The translations under genes were made by a program, and so were the position numbers. From Bugulina stolonifera (lineage: Eukaryota; Bryozoa; Gymnolaemata; Cheilostomatida; Bugulidae): a DNA stretch of 64,000 bases. The notes under the pieces were generated by a model. The model worked only from the letters and a program-made list of their open reading frames with translations, was not told where the DNA came from and did no database searches. The DNA is taken from positions 12,873,233-12,937,232 of the forward strand of contig OW285188.1 of NCBI GenBank assembly GCA_935421135.1, given 5' to 3'. The first letter of the stretch is position 1. Each line of letters opens with the position of its first letter. Shown in pieces: positions 1-11,656 of this stretch.

Positions 1-2739
1 GACAGTGTAGAGGTAAGTGAGAGGCTCTGTTATATGATGAATGGTGGATATAGAAAGGTGTCACAAAAGGGAATGTTTGCTGGCCACTCTCACATAGTAT
101 TCGTAACTAGTCATTTACGTAAAATAATTTGGAAATGTTTAGCCGACTGGGATGCTTATTGCCTACTAATTTACCACATGCAGGTAGACTGACTGACTGA
201 CTGACTGGCTGGCTGACTGACTGACCGACTGACTGACTGGCTATGTAATGGTGTTCACCCACTGGGTTTCTGTTACAATATCGACTGGAGAACAGTTCAG
301 TTGGTCTTGCGATTTTTCCGGCCAAATTTATTAGTCATCTGCTAGTTGGTGATGAACTGAACCTAACTGAACACTCAACATTGCCAAGATAAACTTCAAG
401 TATGTTAGTGTATGATACTGTACTCTATTGGCTGTTGCACTAACCATTGTAATATACTGCAGTCACTGATAACACTGATGAAGAATGCTGTACAGCCTCT
501 ACTTAGCTCTATCAATGACTCCATGGAGGCCATTATCCTTACTATGCACCAAGAAGATTTCTCCAGGTATGGCCAGCGCTTTCTATCTGGTTTGTTATTG
601 TATCTGTTATCCCATATCTTCTTTGGACCACTAGTTACATGTACAGTAAGTTGTCAGCCTCATATTTTGTCATTGGGAGTATCAATGGTAGTCACCCACA
701 CAATGTAACATTGTTGCTATTCAAGCACACTGTGTGTATGCTGGATGAAGGAAATGACAACTCTAACTGGTGGTTACTAACCCATGTATGTATATTGTAG
801 TGCTACTGCACCCAGTGATTCACAGCAGTGCTCGTTATACATGAGGGAGCTACAAGGATTCCTAGAGAGAGTGCAGGCAGAATATCTCTCACTGTTTGAA
901 TGCAATGACTTTATTATGGAATGGTAAGCTCTATTCCAGTGAGATGATATATTGTAATGTACATGTACATGCATGTATCTAACAATAGTATTTTATATTC
1001 ATTTACAATAATTATATTTTGCCTAATTTTCCTGTGAATAAAGTTCTACAATGTTTATTGACATATATGAGTATTATGATAATTACAATGGGTTGGTCAC
1101 ACTAAGTATTCTATTACATGTATATACCACACAGTCAAACAAATTGCTCAGTTTAGAATAGTTTTTACGAATTTTGTTGCCGATTTATATCAAATTTTTC
1201 TTCTCCATTATTTATGTAAAGTCTGTAACAAATAACTAGAGTCATTCAGTCTATTAGCATGTAACCTATGACTCGGAGAGCATGATGCTGAATACATTAT
1301 GTATTGTTTGCCTTGTTCAACCCTCGCAATAATCTTACAGTATATAAAGTACAATCTACCCCTCTGTTTCAGTGTGAAACCGTTTGTGTGCAATGGAATG
1401 GAACTATTTGTACGGCACGCCAGTTTACTGCGACCCGTTGGTGATGGTGGAAAGATGAGATTAGCAGCTGATTTTGCTCAAATGGAGTTGGCAGTTCACC
1501 CTCTGTGCAAGAGAGTCGGAGACCTTGGGAAGTCATATAAGCTGCTTAGAGCTTTCAGGTAAGACATCAAAGTCTGTAATATTCCGAATAAGTTCTACTG
1601 TAGTTGTTGGATTTATTTTTATATACATCTAATTCTATATAAAAGCATTCTACTAGTTCAGAATCATCTCTGTAAAAGGAACGATTTAGAAATTGCTGAT
1701 TCTACTGTACATGTACATGTAAATACACGTGATGTCGTGGTTTTAGGCCCCTCCTCTTTCAATCAGTGGAGAATATTGCACAGAATCACACTATTGGTGA
1801 TGTAATACCCATCAGTACTGTTCTGCATTACCTGTTTGCTAGAGCACCAGAGGAGCTTAAATCCCCACATCAGGTACATTTGATTACTTTTACACATGCA
1901 TGCGTGTACGCCTGCATACACAATCTGTACTCGGTTATGGTTTTGTAGTCATGTTCTCTTCTATCTTTGGAATCAGTCACATCGGTTTGTAAGGCTGCGT
2001 GATTTTGAGAGCTACATATGTACTGTTTTGTCTATACTAGGCTGAAGCAACCAATTATTTAAAACTCCTTGGGTATTCTTCAGGTGAAATCTGTTCACTT
2101 TGACTTCGGTGTCCTAAATTGGTGCCAATTTTGGTCGTAGAATTCCATCTATTTATATATGGGCATAACAAGCGTTGTAGTGGCGTAAAATATGACTTTT
2201 TATTCTTTTAATCATTTCCTGTTGTGTAATATCTGCATTGATTGGCTGATGCCAGGCTATTCTATATGCATGGTATTTATTACATGTGTTTAGGTTGCCA
2301 ACTGGTCACTATCTCGATACACACACTGGTTGGAGACTCATCCATCTGAGGTGGACAGACTCACGCTTATAAAGTAAGTATATTCAGTCACCTTATAGTT
2401 CATTCAACAGATTTTACTTGCCACCCCAAAATGTGTTTTATAATCTCCAAGTGAGAAAATTATCATTCGGACCCCACAGTTCACATAGTCTAGGGTCTAC
2501 TAGGCCCATCATCAATGTAAATGTCTGCTACAGTGCCCAAGTAAAGGGACAAACCGTCTACATTGTATATATTATATTGGTACCTTGATTTGCCAGGGCG
2601 TGTATAAGCTAATATTCTTATGTATTGTAGAGGTGCATTGGAAGCTTATGTCAAGTCTGTTAGTGCGAAAGGTGGTACTGAGTACAGTTCTGTCTATCCA
2701 ATAATGCTGGAACTGCTACAGAAGGGATTGCGAAACTAG
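1..2739 (+). CDS. COG5: Conserved oligomeric Golgi complex subunit 5, 3' part
   Basis: COG5 is a subunit of the COG complex, which tethers retrograde vesicles at the Golgi. I read exons at 1-12, 463-566, 801-923, 1373-1558, 1747-1873, 2294-2373 and 2631-2739, all with GT-AG introns. Phases agree throughout, and exons 2-7 sum to 729 bases (243 codons with TAG at 2737-2739). The protein matches the C-terminal part of animal COG5 as I know it: [27 protein letters not shown], a long block containing [17 protein letters not shown] and [17 protein letters not shown], then [28 protein letters not shown] and the ending [14 protein letters not shown]. The gene is cut by the left edge, so only about 246 residues of a family that is usually about 800 are visible. 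The 12-base first exon is the weakest part of the model. Its 3' end faces the AP4E1-like gene. Confidence 0.95.
186..242 (+). repeat. (GACT)n microsatellite in COG5 intron
   Basis: Tetranucleotide GACT/GGCT repeats, about 14 units with a few substitutions, lie in the intron between COG5 exons at 12 and 463. On the minus strand they give a spurious Ser-Gln-Val-rich reading frame. Confidence 0.9.
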
Positions 2740-3849
2740 GCTTGGCAAACTTGATATGTTGAGCTGCTATTGCAATTTTTATTAAATTACATGCACTTGA
2801 TGCAGTTTTTAAATATTTATTTATTTGTATAAAAATACATTATAAATATTATATAAATCTTTTGTCAAAAGGTAACAAAGTTTCACTCTGCATAAATATA
2901 AATACTTTTTATGGTAAATATACCACAGCAACTAAGTTCTATAAATTACTATACACAATATCCTTTGATCTATTAGCACCATAGAGATAACTCCATGATT
3001 AGCACACTGGAAGGGTTTATACTGAAGAGAATATCTTTGATGCAATCTGATTGGTTGTCAAGTCTTCCTCTATATCGAACTCAACTGGAGCCAGTTCGGA
3101 GTCATCAGGACATGCTCCTTCATCTGTGCTGTCCTGTTTACTATATGTCTCCTTCACTCTACCTGTATAATATCAACATAACTTGATGGAAATCCATCAA
3201 CCTGTTACATATTTTCCCCAATATACAAGTACAACTGGCTAGGTTGAATAACTCAATATTGAACATGTCATTGGTGCCAAGCCATGCCATATTTGGCTAC
3301 ATTGTATACATATAATCTATTGATACCAAATAATGGGTAGATAATTCTTGCGCCTATATTATCAACTGCAGAGCCAGGCTCTCTGACTCACTTATATCCC
3401 AGTGACTATATAACGTAAAATATTGTATGCCTCCAACTGGTATACTGGTATGCATAATAACAGTATATCAGTAAAATACATACTTTGTACAGCTTTTATG
3501 TCAAGCTTTAGGTATGGGGCACATGGCTATTTATTATGTCATGAAGTTGTCCTCTTTCATATTCAGCAGAGAACAACTCCATAACCCATGGCTTTTACTT
3601 TGATGTGCAGGTCAGACTTCAGAGATAAGTGGAATGCTAAATTATTATTATGAATAATATACAAACGTTTTGAAGACATGGTTGAAGGTGAAAAATGAAT
3701 CACTAGTAATTTGATAAGATATTTTGCTAATAATGGTTGTATTCAAGATCATTCCACTAAAAGATTTCAAAAGCACAATTAAAATGAGCCAAGTAATAGG
3801 CTATCCAGAAGGGTGAATTTTTAATAAATTCAATTAATAAAATTAATTA
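2740..3849. other. Convergent 3' intergenic region, COG5 / AP4E1-like
   Basis: About 1.1 kb lies between the two stop codons and should hold both 3' UTRs. It is AT-rich. I see no conserved reading frame; the open frame around 2995-3186 has no recognisable protein and no splice partner. Poly(A) signals for either gene could not be fixed with certainty. A minus-strand AATAAA would read TTTATT near 3527-3532. Confidence 0.6.
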
Positions 3850-6800
3850 CTATTTGGAGATTCTTGGAATTTTCCATTCTCTTTTTTTCTTTCGTAACTG
3901 ACCATAATATATATTACCTTTCGAAGTCCAAACAGTTTTGACTGCTTTAAGCTTCACTTCACCGTCTTGAGATGGAGCAGAAACAGAGCTTGTAACAGAG
4001 GCTGAGGAGTCGACAGTAGACAATGAGTCGACAGTCAGTGCAGCACTTGGTCGACATCTCTTTGATAACATTTCACTACGAGTAAACCGTTCGACGTCAG
4101 CCCAAAACTCATCTGATGTGTCACAAGCATTGGTTGTTGAAAAAGAAGTATTCCCATGAACTAGGTTATGGATATCTTCAAGGTAATGAGAACAAATAAT
4201 CTCAGCGTTGCATTTACTAACCAATTCCTTAACAGCCTTCACCTCATCATCATTAAATGTAATCAGTTTATTTGTTAGCAATGACCTTATTGCTGTCAGA
4301 AATGGTACAAGGTCATGAGAAGAAGACACAGTAGATGACTGTGAGCACGTAGTTGATATTAGCTTGTTAATTTCGCTACCACACTTGCCGAGCTTTTCTC
4401 TGTGAGACAGCTGTAACCATAGTAACAGTGAGATGACCCGTAAGCTATGATTTGCTGACAATGATGCCTTCAATTTATCCCTAAGGGTTGCAGCCTGCTC
4501 AGATGCATTCGTAGCCGTAAGATATTTCAATAACGTATTGAATACAGTTGTTGATGAATCTTTACTAGCTGAGCTGGAGGGTTCGTCTGTGACTGGTCTA
4601 AGATCTAAGATCTCTAGCAACTTTTGAACAAACCAATCAATGTTAAGCTCCTCTAACTTGCATGAAGTAATGATATCTAGAGTCTGTTTCTGAAGTAAAG
4701 CTGTATTTTGACCTGAGCTGGCCATCTTAGTGCAGAGCTCACACACTGACTCAATATTAGCTGGAGTTGTTAGCTGTATGATTAGAGTCATAGCTTTCCC
4801 GGATACCGTGGCGTCTCTGGAATTCAAGGATGATATGACTAAATCCTGACTCGCAGCTACTAAACTCTTGTCATAAGTTGACAGTTCAGTCAGGATTTGC
4901 AAACCAACACTATTATAGTTAGCAACAGTCGACTTCATCAAACTATTTGCATATTTTGCAATTCTAGCCATATGTCGACCATCAACGGATAGTTTAGGTA
5001 ACACCTTCAAACATTCTGATACTACAAATATTGCAGGAAGTGTTGTCATTGCTTCATATCTGTCTATAACTGCCAGTACTGCTAGCTCTATCTTCTGCTT
5101 GGCATCACCTTGGCTGTGATCTAGCTTGGACAACAGGCCAACTAGTTTGACAATCACGTGAGGTCCACATACACCACCTCTTTTAAAACCTACAACAGGC
5201 AAACGTTCGGATTGTTAGTACTAACTGCAGAGTGATGGGCAACAGCAAAGGTTGTAGATTAATTTTAAGTAGGAGAAAGTGGTTGCGAGTTCACTCTTAG
5301 TGATTTGAGCATAAACCTTACTCGTGAATTTCGTGAATTTTTAAAGAGTAATTAGTATAGTCACGATTATAAAATAACAATGTTGATGCCAACGCACAGT
5401 ACTACTCTATGTCATTTGTCGTTCCCTAAATCTATATATTTCTTATAATACATGTATTTGGTGATAGCACTCGATTTTAATCATCCATATATACCTGTAG
5501 AGTGTATATACAGTGTGACTTGCTTAATTCATCCTCTGATAATTCAAAAACTTGGTTAGTTCAAACTACTAGCCTTGGTCCCTGCTGAGCACTATATAAT
5601 GACTTCAATTAAGTGAAGTGATCTTGCAACTCAAACTCAGGCCTAATTCAAACCAATTATGGCGGTCCCTTGGAGCTTGAATTAAGCAGGTTTCACTGTA
5701 CACGTAAGGCCCAACTACATACAACGGCAAACTCGTTGTAAGTTACTACCACAATTCGCTCTAGCAAACTAACAGACATGAATAATTACTGCTTGTTTAA
5801 ACTTCCCCATTGCTTGTAAATTATGCTGTAAACTTAACATACTGCTGGGCAGGTTTCCATTCGTCACTTGAGCCAGAATAAAAAGAAAAGGTTGCAGCAG
5901 GTTAGAAGCTTCCTTTATGTGATGAGCAGGTAAATTACTGTAGACCTGTAGGCTCGCTGACATGGTTCCAGGATCTTTATCCAATAAAGCAGTCTAAAAC
6001 AGTAAATCACATGTACTATTAATACATACGATACCACACAATGTAAACACATAAACCTATGCAGCAAAATGTGTACGAGAAGTTCCTCTACAGACGTACA
6101 CTCCCATCACTAGACTCAGTTTTGTTGTACATGTACATTAAACCACCATATCCATTCAAGTGAGATGAACGAAAAATAGGTTGGTATTCATTTGATAAGT
6201 ACTCACCCTCAGCTTTAGCAAGTGCCGATCAGCAATACCAGGCATGGTGAGCAGATATTTACCAAAACACGCAACGGCTTTCCTTCTAATCAAATGATTA
6301 GAATTTTTTAAACATCCTATGAGTCCACTTTCCACATTCTGCAGACTATCTGGAGAAAGTAAGGTTGCGGCTGTGTCGAGGGCCATACATTGCATTGGTG
6401 CTTGCCGATTACTGGCTACTAACTGAAACTGCAAGGGACACAGCAGAAGGAGCGATAGTTCTGACTGTGGAGAAATCAGCTGCTGAGAAGCAGCAAAACC
6501 TACAACTTGTGAGCGAACTCCATTGAACGAGGTCAGTTTTATAGCCTGAATACCAGCAAATGAAACATCTTGATTAAGTGCATTGCAAATAAGGCACCTC
6601 TCTAATACATCACATGCTTCCGCATCACTAATGTCTCTATCCGAAAGCCTCCATTTCAAGTATTTGACATGATTAGCGACAAAGACTGATATTTCATGAT
6701 CCGAGCGGCATCGCCTGTAGCCTTGATAAAAAGCGTTAAGTGAAATGAGTTCATGGGATTCATCTGCGGACGAATGACCTGACATTGAAACCGAAAGTTT

Positions 6801-6891
6801 GGAAATTTTATTCCCCAAATATGACACGAAGTTATCCATAACTTCAACTGTTTCACTGGAATTCCAGTTTGATACATCCAATACCTTGTTT
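3850..6891 (-). CDS. AP4E1: AP-4 adaptor complex epsilon subunit, N-terminal exon(s) not found
   Basis: Large adaptin subunit of AP-4, a clathrin-independent coat at the trans-Golgi network. Minus-strand exons are 6891-6207, 5993-5843 and 5189-3850 (TAG at 3852-3850). Junction phases agree: exon 1 ends phase 0 and exon 2 ends phase 1 at a GTATGT donor. Alpha-solenoid repeats match AP4E1 as I remember it: an AIKL motif, IRRKAVACFGKYLL, LLKLRTALLDKDPGTMSASL across the first junction, GNLPSSFKRG across the second, then helical repeats to about residue 300 and a Ser-rich linker. About 725 residues are visible; vertebrate AP4E1 is about 1,130, so most of the hinge and the C-terminal ear appear absent. 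The first visible exon opens with one base completing a codon after a TTGTAG acceptor, so at least one 5' exon lies upstream and I could not place it. Gamma or alpha adaptins are the alternatives; the DKDPGTMSASL block favours epsilon. Confidence 0.85.
5511..5698. mobile_element. Tc1/mariner-type MITE (188 bp) in AP4E1 intron
   Basis: A short non-autonomous DNA element lies in the intron between the last two AP4E1-like exons. Its ends are inverted repeats: CAGTGTGACTTGCTTAATTC on the left, and CAGTGAAACCTGCTTAATTC as the reverse complement of the right end. It is flanked by TA at 5509-5510 and 5699-5700, the target duplication of the Tc1/mariner/pogo superfamily. It has no coding capacity. 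The CAGTG start and GCTTAATTCA core resemble pogo/Tigger-type ends. Confidence 0.85.
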
Positions 6892-9558
6892 CTACAAGTA
6901 TAAAACCATGAGAAGCTTATTGAAATGTTAGTGTGAATGGAATCTGAGACTTGAGATGTACTATTGTATCAACTACATTTATTTTGAAATTCAGAAATGT
7001 TATCTAAACATATCAAATTAGAGTTTAAACACATTCTATCATTTTATAAACCCTCACTCGTTTAAAAAAAATGAACCCTTTTATATAGCATATTAATAGT
7101 ATGTGTAAAGTAATTAGAGAAATATCATTGGCTAATAAGTTACCAATGAGAAAGGATATTGTCAAATGGAACAGCCAATAAAAATGCTAGCGTATTGCAT
7201 AAAATTGTTAATTTTCATTGCTACATGAGTATGGGTTTATCTCCCAAACTCGCCTTGTACTCATATAGTCAGAAGAATTCACCATCTCAACAGCAGGCCA
7301 AGATAAGCTTGTAAAAAGTAACAATGAAAAATCTCATTAAGACACATTTATGCACATTGCCTGTTTTTATTGGACCCCTGTTGCCACAAATCACACTACT
7401 ACACCATATCGCTGATATTTAATGACAATCTGAATATAAATTTGAATGTTTTCCTTTTGATATATTGAAATGTTTATTTTAAACAAAGAGAATCATTTTT
7501 AAAAAGAAAAAATAAATAATTGTAACAAAAATCAAATTCAAAACCTGAATTTCATTAGCTGATGGGCCACCGATACACTACCAAGAAAGTATCTTTCAAG
7601 TTACTTTCTCAGTGGGTATCAGTGCATGCACAATGGTTGTATACTGCTTTTAAAAATGGCCTGACAAGATCAGGTTTGACATGATACAGTTAACTCAAAA
7701 TTTGTCTCCGAGATCTTGGTAGGGCTCGGAGAGAGATGCATAAATGCACCTTTATTTCCATAAATGCCTTGGAGATCAACTTTATGTCAGTCTACATTAC
7801 ACGTTTACTCTATCTGTGCATGCATGCAACATACAATGTAGTCACTGTTCTATGGTTGGTCCCTCGCAAGAATTTAAATGGGTTGTGATGTGTGAATTCT
7901 GTGTATGTTCAAATGCAGCCTCTCTTATTCAGGTTTGTTATGTTTGTGCTACTATAGAAAGTTGTGTTCTCTTGCCCAAACTTAACCAACTAACATTATT
8001 CAATGCTGTTTTGAATGCAGCTGTTTGCTTAATGTCTTATGGAAAAATTTCTTGAATTTAAGCTGTTTACATAAAATTAATAAAGTAGGAATCTAAAGAT
8101 TTCACAGAATTTACTGATATACATTGTAGCTGTATGGTAGCTTGCGCAAGTTTTTAATTTTTCACGGCTGTTTTATTGATGGTAGCAAGCACCTTTTTGT
8201 ATAAAAACTAAGATTATTTTGTACATGTACATAAATCAGTTGTTCCTGAGCACTCAACAAACATGCTTCTATTATACTTATACAATTCTTAGCTTAAATT
8301 CCTACGTGAACTGAGAGTCAGAGCATCTAGGGTCCCATAAACACACAAGTAGCAACTAGTCAACTATGTAATAACGGACATGATTGATGGACCACTCTCG
8401 ACCTTCTGAGACAACCCTTGGTGCGCTCGAATCATTACACTATTACTATAACATAAAATTCAATAGAAAGTAAAAGTATAATAATATTAATATTGATTAT
8501 GTATTTCACTAGATAGGTCTAAATACCAATTATAAATAATTATAATATAATATATAACAATTATGATTTATTATCTTTGAAATTTATGGTCACATAGTCT
8601 GATTATTACAACCAAGAAACAACCATATTACTTGTCACGTCACCTTACTTCACCTCCATTCTAGTGCACTTTTAAACCTCTCTGTTTCGTTTCCTTCAGG
8701 TTTTATAATATGAAGAGTGTTCAACAATATGAATATTGATTGATGCAAAATGATTATAACACTTTTAAATCAACAGAACCATCCCCATCATACAAGTCTA
8801 GTCAGCATATATTTTGAGTCTGTCTCTTGAAGCAATCGAATCTTATAGTGATACAACTACAGCTTGTTACAATTCCTGTTGAAAGATTACAAATAATTAA
8901 TAACAATTTTACGTGATTTGGAAACACCTGGACCTGAGAAACTATTCCAATAATAAAGGCAAAACGGATCATTATCTGATTATGATTATCACTATCACTA
9001 TGTCACTTTGCTGATTTTTTATTTTCATTTGACTTGAGCTGGGTTTCTGTTTCTCACCTGGAGATTCCAGAAAAAGTGTGGTTATCTAAACCACCAGGTA
9101 TTTATGCCTGTGTACTTAACAGGTATGGCCACAGGGTAACCTTATCTATGGGTATGGTAATCAGTAATGGCAACTGAACCACTGAAATGTACATTTCTAA
9201 GCTTACCACTGGAATAAACTGTTCAATTGACTTCTGACTTGTTCGTAGGCGAGTGTAATATTAGGGCAGCTGTGGAGTAGGACAACTCTAGGCACAATCA
9301 TAGAGGTAGGCACAATTATGTAAACGAAAACTGTGAAAAATTTACCAAATAAAACGTCACATCCGCAGCTGGGAAGATTATACTTTTTATCCTAGAATTG
9401 GGTTTTGATCTAAGATACCGCGTATATTTAAATAACCTCGGACCTTGAATATCAATTGGAGTGCTACCGGATATGCCCAGTACTTTGATGGAAACTAGAA
9501 TTTCCAGGTGAATGGATCTAGAGCCACTCATCTAGTGACTAGCAACTTGGAACTTGAT
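6892..9558. other. Non-coding stretch upstream of AP4E1-like gene
   Basis: About 2.7 kb of AT-rich DNA in which I see no convincing exon. It should hold the missing 5' exon(s) and promoter of the AP4E1-like gene on the minus strand, but no ATG plus donor of the needed phase stood out. An imperfect hairpin lies near 7570-7625, where ACTACCAAGAAAGTA is followed by TACTTTCTCAGTGGGTA. The open frame at 7744-8055 matches nothing I know. Confidence 0.5.
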
Positions 9559-9586
9559 TCAAAGTGGTACAATTGTACCACTTTGA
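9559..9586. repeat. Perfect 28-bp palindrome (miniature inverted-repeat element)
   Basis: A perfect palindrome with half-site TCAAAGTGGTACAA. A second, longer hairpin with the same outer arms occurs at 14883-14921, and a single half (CAAAGTGGAACAGAATAAT) appears at 47260-47278. They look like one family of very small hairpin elements. Confidence 0.85.
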
Positions 9587-10890
9587 CTTGATTAGATATC
9601 AATTTAATTTAAAACTTGAATTTGCATATCATTACCTTATGTTCATTCTTCTTTGGAATATTTTTAGTGAGCATTTTATGGCAGTATAATTGAACAGTGC
9701 TGTGAGATAATAAAATTTAAAGTAGATCAATGGCTTTGCATATAATATATATTAATATTTTTAATTTTATTGTAATTAATTATAATAATCATAATAATTA
9801 CTATTTTATATAAAAAATAATATAAATAGTTATGTAATTTAATAATAATAATTATAATATTTATTAATATTTTTTACTGATTTCTATTTTTATTTTAATT
9901 AATATAAACAAGGAGTACTCTTCTTACTACTTGATATAAATAATAATATTTAAAGTAGTACATTTTTCAAGAGTTTCACTTACTACATTAGTAATGTTGT
10001 ATAGATAGAACATATTTTTAGCTTTCAAATGATGTACAACACATCTAGGTTGACTATCTCTACATGGGTGCAACATTACTTTGACAAACATGTAAATATT
10101 CATATTGTGCTCTGTCAAACGCTCAGAAATATTTATCTGGAAATACCAGTATTTCAGGTGATGTCGCTTGTTCTGTACCTAATATGTGGTGCCATTAAAT
10201 TTAAATTAACAAAGAAAAATCAACCAAAGCTTCAATTATGGACAATTATGTTGTTGCAGCTTTATGCTCAGTTGGAATTAACAAAGAAAGCTAAATAATA
10301 GTCTTATGTGTTCATATTGGCCCATAGAGGCCATGGTAGCAAATCTGTACAGACTAGTCAAATTTTATTTGAGCTTTTCTACAAATCATCAGAACCAAAT
10401 TTAAATTCCCTCTTTACATCAATAGTTGAATATTATGTACTCTGTACCTGTGCTTTATGATTTTGAGATGTAAGCCAATGATTTAGTAATATTTGAATTA
10501 GAATAGCATGTGTTTGATCATCTGCCTAGATAGCAAGTTTATCACCTCCCACGTTGTATTGAACATACAAGTGACATTCACTGGTTCACCTGTCAATAAA
10601 ACTTGAGCACTCTGAACATGAACATTAATAATAATATATATAGCATATTATTATTAGCCTAATTATTATAGCCAATTTGAATTACATTATTGAAATATAT
10701 TATAATAACAGGAAATCAAAATAAATCAGTTGGCAGAGTAGTAGCCTAATCAACTTAGTTGGTCGCGTTGTGTTCAGATACATCTCAATCTCATGTTGTG
10801 TCCAGCTAGGTAGTGAGGGTGTAGCTGTACAACTATCAGAGAAAGAAGTACTAGCTCCACTGCACATATTAAGTTATTGCACATACGTAG
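9587..10890. other. AT-rich non-coding block
   Basis: The block around 9720-9960 is almost pure A/T, made of ATAATTAATAT-like words. The rest up to 10890 is ordinary AT-rich sequence. I see no gene, and the overlapping short frames on both strands near 9927-10298 are not supported by homology. Confidence 0.6.
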
Positions 10891-10892
10891 GA

Positions 10893-11105
10893 GTAGGAGG
10901 TGGCTCAGTGGGTTAGAGCGCCTGCCCTGAGGCGCGAAAGCGCTGAAGGTCCAGGGTTCGAATCCCGCTGTTGTCTACTGACTACTGGGTCTTTGTACCA
11001 CAGCTGTGCTCCGACCTGCCTACAAACTGGGAGCAAAAAACACTTGGCGCAGCCATTGCAGCCTTGTATGTGTACCATTAATTCTATCGTCAGTGCCTGT
11101 CACTG
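10893..11105 (+). mobile_element. tRNA-derived SINE
   Basis: The head carries an RNA polymerase III A box TGGCTCAGTGG at 10901-10911 and a perfect B box GGTTCGAATCC at 10955-10965, spaced as in a tRNA. The expected acceptor-stem ends do not pair, and the body runs on for over 100 bases of unrelated sequence, so this is a SINE rather than a tRNA gene. The apparent protein beginning MAQWVRAPA is a translation of the tRNA-like head. The exact 3' end and target duplication are not clear. Confidence 0.75.
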
Positions 11106-11243
11106 AGTGATACTGTATAGTGATTTTAACCCAATTTTTAACCCAATTTGCAGTGCGAGCCATGCAAGTGCTGACTATAGAACATAAAAGCCTAGCCTGG
11201 CCTAAATGCTAGGTGCTAGGGAGAAGACTGAAAATATGATTCC

Positions 11244-11480
11244 AACTTATCTAACCTTCCCATAGTTTACACAACTCTTGAATAGGCATATATTTTGAAT
11301 TGAGCAGTAAAAGCCACTGGGTAACTGGAAGTAATGGTTTTAAACTGAGAAGTATTTCAACAGTTACAATACTTCTCAGTTTAAAACCATCACTTCCAGT
11401 TGCCCAGTGGCTTTTACTGCTCAATTCAAAATATATGCCTATTCAAGAGTTGTGTAAACTATGGGAAGGTTAGATAAGTT
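11244..11480. repeat. Long inverted repeat (113-bp arms, 11-bp loop)
   Basis: Left arm 11244-11356 and right arm 11368-11480 are reverse complements at 111 of 113 positions. The two differences are transitions. The loop is only 11 bases (TCAACAGTTAC). Transcribed, it would form a near-perfect hairpin. It has no coding potential. It abuts a second palindrome and ends less than 200 bases upstream of the zinc-finger start codon. Confidence 0.97.
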
Positions 11481-11549
11481 GCCTATACATGCATTATTAT
11501 AACTCATGATCAGGCTGATCATGAGTTATAATAATGCATGTATAGGCAA
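11479..11549. repeat. Second inverted repeat (34-bp arms, 3-bp loop)
   Basis: Arms 11479-11512 and 11516-11549 are perfect reverse complements around GGC. The arm begins TTGCCTATACATGCATTATT. It overlaps the last two bases of the preceding 113-base hairpin, so two different hairpins sit head to tail, 107 bases before the zinc-finger ATG. Confidence 0.97.
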
Positions 11550-11656
11550 TATTGTGTCAGGCTATATATATTAATATTCGGATTACACAGTAGCAGTTCC
11601 ATTATCTCAGTACTACTATTGTCTCTCATTCTGTAGTTGACAAGTAACAGATCGAC

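Noticed and set aside
107..325. Short Ser/Gln/Val-rich minus-strand protein
   Set aside because: Translation of the GACT microsatellite in a COG5 intron.
5769..5842. Extension of the second AP4E1-like exon to its open-frame end
   Set aside because: The GTATGT donor at 5842 gives the correct phase and an ungapped match across the junction, so the rest is intron.
7744..8055. 103-residue plus-strand frame
   Set aside because: No recognisable domain, no splice partners and no composition unlike the surrounding non-coding DNA.
10900..11106. Protein MAQWVRAPA... or a functional tRNA gene
   Set aside because: The frame is a translation of a tRNA-like SINE head. A and B boxes are present but the acceptor stem does not pair, so it is not a tRNA gene.
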